A stretch of DNA of 39,522 nucleotides from NCBI GenBank assembly GCA_050010555.1, contig JBEKKV010000015.1, positions 1 through 39,522 on the forward strand. Reading direction: 5' to 3'. The DNA comes from JALHUB01 sp050010555 (GTDB lineage: Bacteria; Chloroflexota; Dehalococcoidia; DSTF01; JALHUB01). The notes beneath the pieces were generated by a model that was not told the DNA's origin, searched no databases, and worked only from the letters and a program-made list of their open reading frames with translations. Below are positions 1 to 7,475 of the stretch, one piece after another (the first letter of the stretch is position 1; every line of letters starts with the position of its first letter). The position numbers and the translations under genes were made by a program.

Positions 1-30
1 TAGTAGAAGATATCTGGTGATTTGGTTCGC

Positions 31-66
31 TTGTTTTAAAAAACAACTTGGTGCTACAGTTCACAA
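31..66 (+). promoter_or_regulatory. Possible operator/promoter region of the atp operon
   Basis: This AT-rich stretch just upstream of the first atp gene holds two overlapping signals. Positions 31-46 read TTGTTTTAAAAAACAA, with 7-bp inverted arms around a central AA. Positions 49-66 read TGGTGC-N6-TCACAA, whose right half is a perfect Rex half-site (TCACAA) and whose left half is imperfect. A weak -35/-10 pair (TTGTTT at 31-36, TACAGT at 55-60, 18-nt spacer) would place the second site over the -10. Rex controls atp operons in some actinobacteria, and a rex gene lies in this window. The link here is inference, because the left half-site is poor and the 31-46 palindrome is 2 bp shorter than a standard Rex site. 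Confidence 0.3.
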
Positions 67-99
67 GCCGGAGCCACCCCCGAACGTGAGGCGAATCTG

Positions 100-324
100 A
101 TGGGCGGTCTTCCGCCGGCGTTGCGTCTGGTTGGCATCGGTTGGTACGTGGCCTTTTGCATCACGGCGGGCGTTCTAGGCGGCGTGTGGCTGGACGGTAA
201 GTTCGGCACAAATCCGTTCCTTACGCTGGCCGGGTTGTTCGCTGGACTGGTCATCGCTTTCTTCGGCGGCTACCGAATGTTGATGGACGTGATAGCAGTG
301 GTAGGTCCGAAAAAGAGGGGCTGA
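100..324 (+). CDS. atpI: AtpI/AtpZ-type small membrane protein of the F1Fo-ATP synthase operon
   Basis: A 74-residue protein with two hydrophobic helices (about residues 12-31 and 38-60) separated by a short loop containing WLDGKFG. This is the usual build of the AtpZ/AtpI group encoded ahead of atpB. Family members help assemble the c-ring or act as small cation-conducting accessory proteins; they are not part of the catalytic core. The stop codon is 1 nt before the atpB start, so the two are probably translated together. A GAGG about 8 nt upstream supports the ATG start. The sequence is short and weakly conserved, so the call rests mainly on size, topology and position. Confidence 0.75.
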   Translation: MGGLPPALRLVGIGWYVAFCITAGVLGGVWLDGKFGTNPFLTLAGLFAGLVIAFFGGYRMLMDVIAVVGPKKRG

Positions 325-325
325 G

Positions 326-1426
326 TTGGGCAAGCTCAAACTGTACCTGATCATCGCGGTCGTCTTCGTGGCCATGCTGATTGGCTTCCTGTCGCTGCGG
401 TCGGCGCGGCCGATCGTAGAGCTGAAGGCGGAAACGCTTTCACGAATCGGGCACTTCGCCATCTCGCTCGGCCCGCTTCCACTCTTCACCGACGGATACC
501 CGATTTCGAATACGATGGTGACCGCCGGAGTCGTGATCGTCCTCCTCATCGCCTTCGGCTACTTCGCGACGCGGAAGATGAGCCTTGTGCCGACGGGCAT
601 TCAAAACTTCTTCGAAATGATTGTCGAAGCGCTCTACAACATGGTCGTCGGGACGGCGGGGGAGAAGCACGCGCGGCGCTTTTTCCCGGTAATCGCGACA
701 ATCTTCCTCTACGTCGTCGCGGCCAACTGGTTCGGGCTGCTTCCCGGCGTTGCCACGATAGGCAAGATTGAGCCCTTCGGCGGCACGCAAGCCGCGGTTG
801 TGGACAAGGCCAACGTGTTCAACAAGGTCGCCGGCGTGAACATGATCCTGCCGGGGTTTCCCTCCTGGCCGCCGCACGAACCCGACAGCCTTGAGTTGAA
901 CGTGACTTCCACCACAACAACGCAAGATATAGCAACGCAGGTGCAGGCGCAAACGAAGGACCTCAAGTCGAACCAGAAGGCCGGGGAGCTTGTCCCATTC
1001 CTGCGCAGCATCAACACGGACCTGAACGCGACGCTGGCGCTGGCGATAATGTCGGCGATATTTGTCGAGTTCTGGGGAATAACGTCGCAGGGCTTCTTCA
1101 AGTACGCCGGCAAGTTCTTCAACTTCAAGGGCGGGCTCATCGGCTTCTTCGTCGGAATACTGGAGTTCATAGCGGAACTCGCACGGCTGCTCAGCTTCAC
1201 CTTCCGTCTCTTCGGCAACATTTTCGCCGGGGAGATGCTGTTCCTGGTCATCCTGTTCCTGCTCCCGGTAATCGCGCTCGACCTGGTCTACGGTCTGGAG
1301 TTGTTCGTCGGGCTGATCCAGGCGTTCATCTTCGCGATGCTGACGCTTGTATTCGGCGTCATAGCTGTCACCTCGCATGAGGAAGGCGGCGATAGCCATG
1401 AGCACGAGCCGGCGCTGCCCGCGTAG
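326..1426 (+). CDS. atpB: F1Fo-ATP synthase subunit a
   Basis: Subunit a forms the half-channels through which ions reach the rotating c-ring. The essential stator arginine is seen as R294 in the motif FRLFGNIFAGE. The usual motif before the C-terminal helices appears as INTDLNATLALA (about 229-240). At 366 residues the protein is clearly longer than the typical 220-290. The excess is a hydrophilic, Thr/Gln-rich stretch at about residues 145-225, between an N-terminal helix pair and the conserved core, probably on the outer face of the membrane. Translation starts at TTG 326, preceded by an AAGAGGGG Shine-Dalgarno sequence lying inside the end of atpI. It is the second gene of the atp operon. 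Confidence 0.95.
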   Translation: MGKLKLYLIIAVVFVAMLIGFLSLRSARPIVELKAETLSRIGHFAISLGPLPLFTDGYPISNTMVTAGVVIVLLIAFGYFATRKMSLVPTGIQNFFEMIVEALYNMVVGTAGEKHARRFFPVIATIFLYVVAANWFGLLPGVATIGKIEPFGGTQAAVVDKANVFNKVAGVNMILPGFPSWPPHEPDSLELNVTSTTTTQDIATQVQAQTKDLKSNQKAGELVPFLRSINTDLNATLALAIMSAIFVEFWGITSQGFFKYAGKFFNFKGGLIGFFVGILEFIAELARLLSFTFRLFGNIFAGEMLFLVILFLLPVIALDLVYGLELFVGLIQAFIFAMLTLVFGVIAVTSHEEGGDSHEHEPALPA

Positions 1427-1495
1427 GCAGGCAGAGTTCGGTGGTTGTTGTCTGAACGTAGGTTGCAAATAGTGATAGGACTTAGGGAGGAGTAA

Positions 1496-1768
1496 ATGGA
1501 CCTGATTAGTCTTCTTCCAATGCTGGCAATCGACGACGGCGGAATGCGATTCATTGCCGCCGGAATAGCAATTGGGTTCGGCGCCCCAGGACCGGCCCTT
1601 GCCATCGGAATGCTCACGGGCAAGGCAATGGAAGCCCTGGGCCGTAACCCGGAAGCACAACCGGTAATCACGACGAACATGATCTTGGGCATCGCCTTCG
1701 CGGAAGCCATCGCGATCTACGCGTTGGTCGTGGCCGTCATGATCGGGTTCGTGTTCTCGGCGACGTAA
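1496..1768 (+). CDS. atpE: F1Fo-ATP synthase subunit c (proteolipid)
   Basis: A 90-residue hairpin of two membrane helices that assembles into the c-ring rotor. The ion-carrying carboxylate is E70 in the second helix (GIAFAEAIAIY). The polar loop between helices is conserved (GRNPEA, 49-54). The glycine-rich first helix is partly degenerate (GFGAPGPALAIG). Residues that mark sodium-binding rings, a glutamine in helix 1 and Ser/Thr right after the glutamate, are replaced by Ile and Ala. The ring is therefore probably proton-driven; this is inference by comparison with Ilyobacter-type c subunits from memory. A GGAGG lies 5 nt before the ATG. The gap of about 70 bp after atpB has no ORF. Confidence 0.95.
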   Translation: MDLISLLPMLAIDDGGMRFIAAGIAIGFGAPGPALAIGMLTGKAMEALGRNPEAQPVITTNMILGIAFAEAIAIYALVVAVMIGFVFSAT

Positions 1769-1787
1769 GTAACAAAAGGAACGTCTC

Positions 1788-2315
1788 GTGGATTTCGTCG
1801 TCTTAGGTATCAGCGCTCTAGGCATCAACCTGCCGGGATTGCTTGCGCAACTCATCGGCTTCTCCATCCTTCTGGCGGCGATGCGGATGATAGCGTACAA
1901 ACCGGTCCTGCGCATGATGGACCAGCGCTCGCAACGCATCAGGGAGGGCCTCGAAGCGGCGGAGAGGATGAAGGAGCAGGCGACACAAGCCGACGTCACC
2001 GTCCATAAGCGATTGGAAGAGGCGCGCCAGGAGGGCCAGGGGCTCATCGGCCAGGCGCAGCAGATCGCCAACCGCATCCAGGAGGAGGCGCGGCAGGCTG
2101 CTCAGACAGAGGCGGAGTCGCTCCTGACAAGGGCGCGCAACGAGATCGCATTGGAGCGCGATGAAGCCATCGCCCAGATACGCCGCGAGTTCGGCGACCT
2201 GACGATAACGGCCGCCGAGAAGGTCATCGGGCAGTCCCTGGACAGAAAAGCCCACGAGCGCCTGATCGAGGAAGTGCTCGCCCAGTCGAGCTTCCAGCAG
2301 AGCGCGCAGCAATAA
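1788..2315 (+). CDS. atpF: F1Fo-ATP synthase subunit b
   Basis: The peripheral-stalk subunit that links membrane subunit a to the F1 head. It has one N-terminal membrane helix (about residues 12-32), followed by a long, charged, Ala/Glu/Gln/Arg-rich helix predicted to form a coiled coil (about 45-160). Its 175 residues are normal for the family. Only one b-type gene is present, so the stalk is probably a homodimer, unlike the b/b' pair of phototrophs. The start is GTG 1788, with AGGA 7-10 nt upstream. It sits between atpE and atpH as in most bacteria. Confidence 0.95.
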   Translation: MDFVVLGISALGINLPGLLAQLIGFSILLAAMRMIAYKPVLRMMDQRSQRIREGLEAAERMKEQATQADVTVHKRLEEARQEGQGLIGQAQQIANRIQEEARQAAQTEAESLLTRARNEIALERDEAIAQIRREFGDLTITAAEKVIGQSLDRKAHERLIEEVLAQSSFQQSAQQ

Positions 2316-2377
2316 CGCCTGAAGCCGTCGAAGCGAAAGTTTGACGAGCCGGCGTTAGCGCGGCGCGGAGGCATAGC

Positions 2378-2956
2378 ATGATAGTCGAGGCAGCAGCCAA
2401 GCGTTATGCGAGGGCAGCTTTCTCGGTGGCCCTGGAGCAGGGCGACCCGAGGCGCTGGCTGGGCGATCTGAGCGAGCTGAGCGAGCTCGTCGCGCGGTTC
2501 GACGCCGCGGCGGTGCTTCAGAGCGACCGGGTGCCGGACGCCGAGAAAGACCGTCTCCTGAAGGCGGCCCTTCCCGATGTCGCGCCCAGCGTACTGAACC
2601 TGGCGAGACTGCTGGTCGAGAAGCGCCGGATCCGCCTCGTCGAGCAGGTACAGTCGGAGTTCTCGGACCTTCTCGACGAGCACGAGGGCCGGGCGCGCGC
2701 GCTGGTCACGACGGCGGTGCCTCTGAGCGACCAGCAGACGGCGGAGGTGGCGGCGAAGCTCGGCGCGATGACCGGCAAGACGGTGAGCCTGGAGCAGGCG
2801 GTGGACCCGAGCATCCTGGGAGGGCTCGTCGCACGCATAGGCGATACGCTGATAGACGGCAGCACGCGCAGCAGGCTTCTTTCTCTGAAGAAGAGCCTGC
2901 GAGGTGGCGGCGGCTGGATACCGACCCTTGGAGAAAGCGCCGCCGAGAGCGGCTGA
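2378..2956 (+). CDS. atpH: F1Fo-ATP synthase subunit delta
   Basis: This subunit caps the top of the F1 alpha3beta3 head and anchors it to the b stalk. The 192-residue protein begins with the family signature (AKRYARAAFSVALEQG, about 7-22), contains a central helical region (LNLARLLVEKRRI), and ends with the conserved strand region near DPSILGGLVARIGDTLIDGS (about 147-166). A GGAGG lies 6 nt before the ATG. The C-terminus (GGGGWIPTLGESAAESG) is a short glycine-rich tail. Divergence is high, as is usual for this subunit, but the position between atpF and atpA makes the call safe. Confidence 0.93.
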   Translation: MIVEAAAKRYARAAFSVALEQGDPRRWLGDLSELSELVARFDAAAVLQSDRVPDAEKDRLLKAALPDVAPSVLNLARLLVEKRRIRLVEQVQSEFSDLLDEHEGRARALVTTAVPLSDQQTAEVAAKLGAMTGKTVSLEQAVDPSILGGLVARIGDTLIDGSTRSRLLSLKKSLRGGGGWIPTLGESAAESG

Positions 2957-2992
2957 GTTGCATAGGAAGACACTTGCAACGGAGAGAGTGAT

Positions 2993-4504
2993 ATGGCAGT
3001 ACGGCCCGAAGAGATAGCATCCATCCTCAAGCAGCAGATCGAGAACTTCGGCGCGTCGGTCACCGCCGTTGACGTTGGAGTTGTGATCGAGGCCGGCGAC
3101 GGCATTGCCCGCGTCCACGGTCTCTCCAACTGCCTGGCGGGCGAGCTCGTCGAGTTCGACAATGGCGCCATGGGCCTGGCTCTCAACCTGGAAGAGGACA
3201 CCATCGGCATAATGGTGCTGGGCGACTACACGACTCTCGGCGAGGGCGCGGAAGTGCGCTCGACGGGACGAATCGTGCAGGTGCCGGTCGGCGAGGCGCT
3301 TATTGGGCGCGTCGTCGACCCGCTGGGCAATCCTATCGATGGCAAGGGACCCATTGCGACGGATAGGATGCTTCCGGTAGAGCGCATCGCTCCCGGCGTC
3401 GTGGCGCGCCAATCGGTCGATACGCCGGTTCTCACCGGCATCAAGGTCATCGACGCCATCACGCCGATCGGCCGCGGACAGCGCGAGCTCATCATCGGCG
3501 ACCGCACGACGGGCAAGAGCGCGCTGGCCATTGACACCATCATCAACCAGAAAGGTGGCGACCTCACCTGCGTCTACGTCGCGATCGGGCAGAAGGCGTC
3601 GAAGGTGGCGCAGACGGTGGCGCTGCTCGAGCAGCACGGCGCGATGGAGCACACGATTGTCGTCGCCGCCAGCGCGGCCGACCCGGCGCCGCTCCAGTAC
3701 CTGGCCCCCTACTCCGGCTGCGCCATGGGCGAGGACTTCATGGAGCGGGGGAAAGACGCTCTCATTATTTATGACGATCTATCGAAGCACGCCTGGGCCT
3801 ACCGGCAGGTATCGCTGCTGCTGCGGCGACCGCCGGGGCGCGAGGCCTACCCGGGTGATGTCTTCTATCTGCACAGTCGACTGCTGGAGCGCGCGGCGAG
3901 GCTATCGAGCGAGCTCGGTGGTGGTTCCCTGACGGCGCTGCCCATCATCGAAACGCAGGCGGGCGACGTCTCGGCCTATATCCCGACAAACGTCATCTCC
4001 ATCACCGATGGCCAGATCTACCTGGAGACCGACCTGTTCAACGCCGGCATCCGGCCGGCAATGAACGCCGGTCTTTCTGTGTCGCGCGTCGGCGGCGCCG
4101 CGCAAAGGCGGGCGATGCGCCAGGTGGCGGGCCGCCTGCGTCTGGATATGTCGCAGTACCGCAACGTGCAGGCGTTCGCGCAGTTCGGCACGTCAGAGCT
4201 GGACGTGGCGACGCGGAACCAGCTCGAGCGCGGGCAGCGCGTGACGGAGGTGCTGAAGCAGCCGCAGTACGAGCCGATGAACCTGCACGAGGAGGTGGAA
4301 ATCCTTTACGCCGCAACCAACGGCCTCTTGGACGACGTGCCGGTGAACAAGATCCGCGATTTCGAGTCGGCGTTCCATAAGTTCATGGCGAGCAGCCACT
4401 CTGAAGTGGGACAGCAGATCGAAGAGAAGAAGGAACTGACGCCGGAGATCGAGGAGGGGCTGAAGGCGGCCATCGGCGAGTTCAAGCAGACGATGCCCTA
4501 CTAG
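2993..4504 (+). CDS. atpA: F1Fo-ATP synthase subunit alpha
   Basis: The regulatory nucleotide-binding subunit of the F1 head. The P-loop is GDRTTGKS at residues 169-176. The arginine-finger region that completes the beta-subunit catalytic site is visible as AGLSVSRVGGAAQ. Length (503 residues) is standard. The N-terminal beta-barrel (about 25-90), the nucleotide-binding domain and the helical C-terminal domain are all intact. GGAGAG lies just upstream of the ATG. Long ORFs on the opposite strand of this gene are GC-driven shadows. Confidence 0.98.
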   Translation: MAVRPEEIASILKQQIENFGASVTAVDVGVVIEAGDGIARVHGLSNCLAGELVEFDNGAMGLALNLEEDTIGIMVLGDYTTLGEGAEVRSTGRIVQVPVGEALIGRVVDPLGNPIDGKGPIATDRMLPVERIAPGVVARQSVDTPVLTGIKVIDAITPIGRGQRELIIGDRTTGKSALAIDTIINQKGGDLTCVYVAIGQKASKVAQTVALLEQHGAMEHTIVVAASAADPAPLQYLAPYSGCAMGEDFMERGKDALIIYDDLSKHAWAYRQVSLLLRRPPGREAYPGDVFYLHSRLLERAARLSSELGGGSLTALPIIETQAGDVSAYIPTNVISITDGQIYLETDLFNAGIRPAMNAGLSVSRVGGAAQRRAMRQVAGRLRLDMSQYRNVQAFAQFGTSELDVATRNQLERGQRVTEVLKQPQYEPMNLHEEVEILYAATNGLLDDVPVNKIRDFESAFHKFMASSHSEVGQQIEEKKELTPEIEEGLKAAIGEFKQTMPY

Positions 4505-4543
4505 GCATCCGCTATCCGTCGACAGAGAGACTGACGAGACAAA

Positions 4544-5419
4544 ATGGCAACTATTCGTGAAATTCGCAGGCGCATCCGCTCGGTAACCAGCACGGCGAAG
4601 ATAACGCGAGCCATGGAGATGGTGGCGGCGTCGAAGATGCGGCGGGCGCAGCTAAACGCGCTGGCCACGCGCCCCTACGCCGAAAAGATGCGCCAGATGC
4701 TGTCCGACCTGCAGGAAAGCCTCCAGAGCCAGCGACAGGAAGCGCCGCATCCGCTTCTGGAATCGCGCGAGGCCCAGAAGGTGGCGATAGTGCTCATCAG
4801 CACCGACCGCGGTCTGTGCGGCGGCCTCAACGCGAACCTCAACCGCTTCACGGCCGCCTTCGCGCTGGAGCACCAGAACCTGGAGGTGAAGACGGTGGCT
4901 GTGGGCCGCAAGGCGCGCGACTTCCTCGCTCGGACCGGCCTTCCCGCGATTGCCGAGTTCACCAATCTCGCCGACTACCCTTCGCTTGACGACGCCAGGC
5001 CGCTGGCCCGCGTTGTCATGGACGAGTACGTCTCGGGAGCTGTCGACCACGTCTACCTGGTGTTCCCGTTGTTCATCAACACGATGGTGCAGCGACCGGA
5101 GATGCGCCAGTTGCTGCCAATCCAGATCCCACCGCGGGAATCGACCATGTCGATCCAGTACATTTATGAGCCGTCGCCGCAGGAGGTGTTCGATGACCTG
5201 CTGCCGCGCTACGTTCAGCGCCAGGTGTACGAGGCGATCCTGGAAAAGAGCGCCAGCGAGCAATCGGCGCGCATGATCGCCATGCGCAGCGCCACAGACG
5301 CGGCGAACGAGATGGTGGATGATCTGACGCTTACGTATAACAAGGCTCGTCAGGAAACGATTACCAAGGAGCTGCTGGACCTGGTCGGCGGCGCCGAGGC
5401 CCTGAGATCGGCCGAATAG
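4544..5419 (+). CDS. atpG: F1Fo-ATP synthase subunit gamma
   Basis: The central rotor shaft that couples c-ring rotation to catalysis. The 291-residue protein has the conserved N-terminal helix (REIRRRIRSVTSTAKITRAMEMVAASKM, starting at residue 5). The Rossmann-like middle is visible as STDRGLCGGLNANL (about 87-100). The C-terminal helix holds ARMIAMRSATDAANEM, the part that inserts into the head. All hallmarks of a functional gamma are present. The ribosome-binding site is weak (GACGAGAC). It is placed between atpA and atpD as expected. Confidence 0.97.
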   Translation: MATIREIRRRIRSVTSTAKITRAMEMVAASKMRRAQLNALATRPYAEKMRQMLSDLQESLQSQRQEAPHPLLESREAQKVAIVLISTDRGLCGGLNANLNRFTAAFALEHQNLEVKTVAVGRKARDFLARTGLPAIAEFTNLADYPSLDDARPLARVVMDEYVSGAVDHVYLVFPLFINTMVQRPEMRQLLPIQIPPRESTMSIQYIYEPSPQEVFDDLLPRYVQRQVYEAILEKSASEQSARMIAMRSATDAANEMVDDLTLTYNKARQETITKELLDLVGGAEALRSAE

Positions 5420-5433
5420 GACGGAGGTTTCAC

Positions 5434-6834
5434 ATGGCAACGGGCAAGGTTGTGCAGATTATCGGCACGGTGGTCGACGTGGAGTTCCCGCCGGATGAGC
5501 TCCCCCAGATCTACAATGCCGTTGAGATCGAGATGGGCACGGAGAAGCTCGTCGCTGAGGTGGAGCAACACCTGGGCAACAACTGGGTGCGCTGTCTGGC
5601 GATGGGCTCCACGGACGGCCTGGGCCGCGGCGCTAACGCCGTCGACACCGGCCAGGCGATAACCGTCCCCGTGGGTAAGGAAACGCTCGGCCGCCTGTTC
5701 AACATCACCGGCGATCCCATCGACAACATGGGGCCGGTCGAGGCGAAGGAGCGCAGCCCAATACATGCGATGCCGCCTTCCTTCGAGGAGCAGGCGACGA
5801 CCGTCCAGATGCTGGAAACCGGAATCAAGGTCATCGACCTGATCACACCGTTCACGCGCGGCGGCAAGGTGGGAGCGTACGGCGGCGCCGGCGTCGGCAA
5901 GACCCTGATCATCCAGGAGCTCATCCGCAACATTGCCAGCGAGCACGGCGGCACCTCCGTATTCGCCGGCGTCGGCGAGCGCTCTCGTGAGGGCAACGAC
6001 CTCTGGCAAGAGATGCGGGCGTCCGGCGTCATCGACAAGACCGTCCTTGTCTTCGGACAGATGAACGAGCCGCCGGGCGTGCGCGTACGCATCGGCCTCA
6101 CCGGTCTGACGATGGCGGAGTACTTCCGCGACCGCGAGGGACAGGACGTTCTGCTGTTTATCGATAACATCTACCGCTACACGCTGGCGGGCATGGAGGT
6201 CTCGGCGCTGCTGGGTCGCATGCCGTCGGCCGTGGGCTATCAGCCGACGCTTTCGACGGAGATTGGCGACCTGGAGGAACGCATCACATCGACGAACAAG
6301 GGCTCCATCACGTCCTTCCAGGCGATCTACGTCCCTGCCGACGACTACACCGACCCGGGTGTCGCGACGACGTTCGGTCACCTGGACGGCGTCGTCGCCC
6401 TCGACCGCGCACTCACCGAGCAGGGGCTGTACCCGGCCGTCGACCCGCTGATCTCGTTCTCGCGTATTCTTGATCCCAACGTTGTTGGCGAGGACCACTA
6501 CCGCGCGGCCCGCGGCGTCCAGCAAGTGCTGCAGCGCTACAAGGACCTGCAGGACATCATCGCCATCCTGGGCATGGAGGAGTTGTCGGAGGAGGACAAG
6601 CTGACGGTGCAGAGGGCGCGTCGAATCCAGCGGTTCCTGTCGCAGCCGATGTTCGTGGCGGAGCCGTTCACCGGCCGGCCCGGGCGCTACGTCTCGATCC
6701 GCGACACGGTGCGCGGCTTCAACGAGATCCTGGACGGCAAGCACGACGACCTGCCGGAGCAAGCGTTCTACATGGTCGGCACGATCGAGGAGGCGAGCGA
6801 GGCGGCGGAGAAGCTGGCTGCCGGCGCCCGCTAA
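5434..6834 (+). CDS. atpD: F1Fo-ATP synthase subunit beta (catalytic)
   Basis: The catalytic ATP-forming subunit. The P-loop is GGAGVGKT at residues 150-157. The catalytic glutamate lies in GERSREGNDLW (181-191). The conserved ALLGRMPSAVGYQPTL segment and the EELSEEDK stretch, which contacts gamma and epsilon, are intact. The 466-residue length is standard. Only 14 nt separate it from atpG, and GGAGG lies 6 nt before the ATG. The usual TDPAPATTFAHLDA motif reads TDPGVATTFGHLDG, a mild variation. Confidence 0.98.
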   Translation: MATGKVVQIIGTVVDVEFPPDELPQIYNAVEIEMGTEKLVAEVEQHLGNNWVRCLAMGSTDGLGRGANAVDTGQAITVPVGKETLGRLFNITGDPIDNMGPVEAKERSPIHAMPPSFEEQATTVQMLETGIKVIDLITPFTRGGKVGAYGGAGVGKTLIIQELIRNIASEHGGTSVFAGVGERSREGNDLWQEMRASGVIDKTVLVFGQMNEPPGVRVRIGLTGLTMAEYFRDREGQDVLLFIDNIYRYTLAGMEVSALLGRMPSAVGYQPTLSTEIGDLEERITSTNKGSITSFQAIYVPADDYTDPGVATTFGHLDGVVALDRALTEQGLYPAVDPLISFSRILDPNVVGEDHYRAARGVQQVLQRYKDLQDIIAILGMEELSEEDKLTVQRARRIQRFLSQPMFVAEPFTGRPGRYVSIRDTVRGFNEILDGKHDDLPEQAFYMVGTIEEASEAAEKLAAGAR

Positions 6835-6874
6835 AGGCGCGGCCCGCCGGAGGTGGGCGAGAGGAAGCTGATCG

Positions 6875-7324
6875 ATGGCAAAGCTGAGCGTTGACGTTAT
6901 CACGGCCGAGCGCGTCGTTTTCTCCGACACGGAGATCGACGCCGTTGTGGCGCCGGGAGCGGCCGGCGAGCTGACGGTGCTGCCGTCGCATGCGCCGCTG
7001 ATAACGTCGCTGGAGCCGGGCGAGCTGCGGCTGCAGAAGGCCGGCAGCGACGAGACGTACATGATGGTCACCGGCGGCTTCCTGGAAGTGCGCGACGACA
7101 AGGTAGTCATCCTCGCGGAGTCGGCGGAGCGCGCGGAGGAGATCGACATCGCGCTGGCGCAGGAAGCGCGGGCGCGCGCCGAGAAGCAACTGGCGAGTCG
7201 CGAGGCCGCCGTCGACATGAGCCGCGTGCAAGCGGAGCTGCGACGGTCTCTCATCGCTATCAAGGTGGCGGAGCGAAGGCGTCGCCGTCGCGGCCCCGGC
7301 GATCAGATGCCTCCTGCCCCCTAG
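6875..7324 (+). CDS. atpC: F1Fo-ATP synthase subunit epsilon
   Basis: The rotor-foot subunit that binds gamma and the c-ring and can inhibit ATP hydrolysis. The N-terminal beta-sandwich is clear (VDVITAERVVFSDTEIDAVV, then GELTVLPSHAPLITSLEPGEL). The C-terminal helical hairpin (about residues 88-132) is Ala/Glu/Arg-rich. It ends in a strongly basic tail (RRRRRRG). The 149-residue length is slightly above the usual 130-140. GAGGAAG precedes the ATG. It is the last atp gene. I see no terminator in the roughly 150 bp before murA, so read-through is possible. Confidence 0.95.
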   Translation: MAKLSVDVITAERVVFSDTEIDAVVAPGAAGELTVLPSHAPLITSLEPGELRLQKAGSDETYMMVTGGFLEVRDDKVVILAESAERAEEIDIALAQEARARAEKQLASREAAVDMSRVQAELRRSLIAIKVAERRRRRRGPGDQMPPAP

Positions 7325-7475
7325 CGTCGCGGTCAAGACCTCATTCAACCCCAGAGTCGTGCACCGGTCGCCGGATAGCTGTGCCTATCGACGCCGGCGA
7401 GTCTACGCGGCTTGAAGTCGGCCGGTAGTGATGGTAGTGTTAAGCCCAAAGCGACCCCAGACGATTGGTGAGACC

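Noticed and set aside
31..46. TTGTTTTAAAAAACAA as a full Rex operator
   Set aside because: The spacing between the TTGT and ACAA ends is 2 bp shorter than in Rex sites and the inner bases do not match, so only the neighbouring site was kept as a weak candidate.
440..5440. Long minus-strand open frames opposite the atp genes (up to about 545 codons)
   Set aside because: They mirror strongly conserved atp genes, have Arg/His/Asp-rich composition without domains, and arise from high third-position GC.
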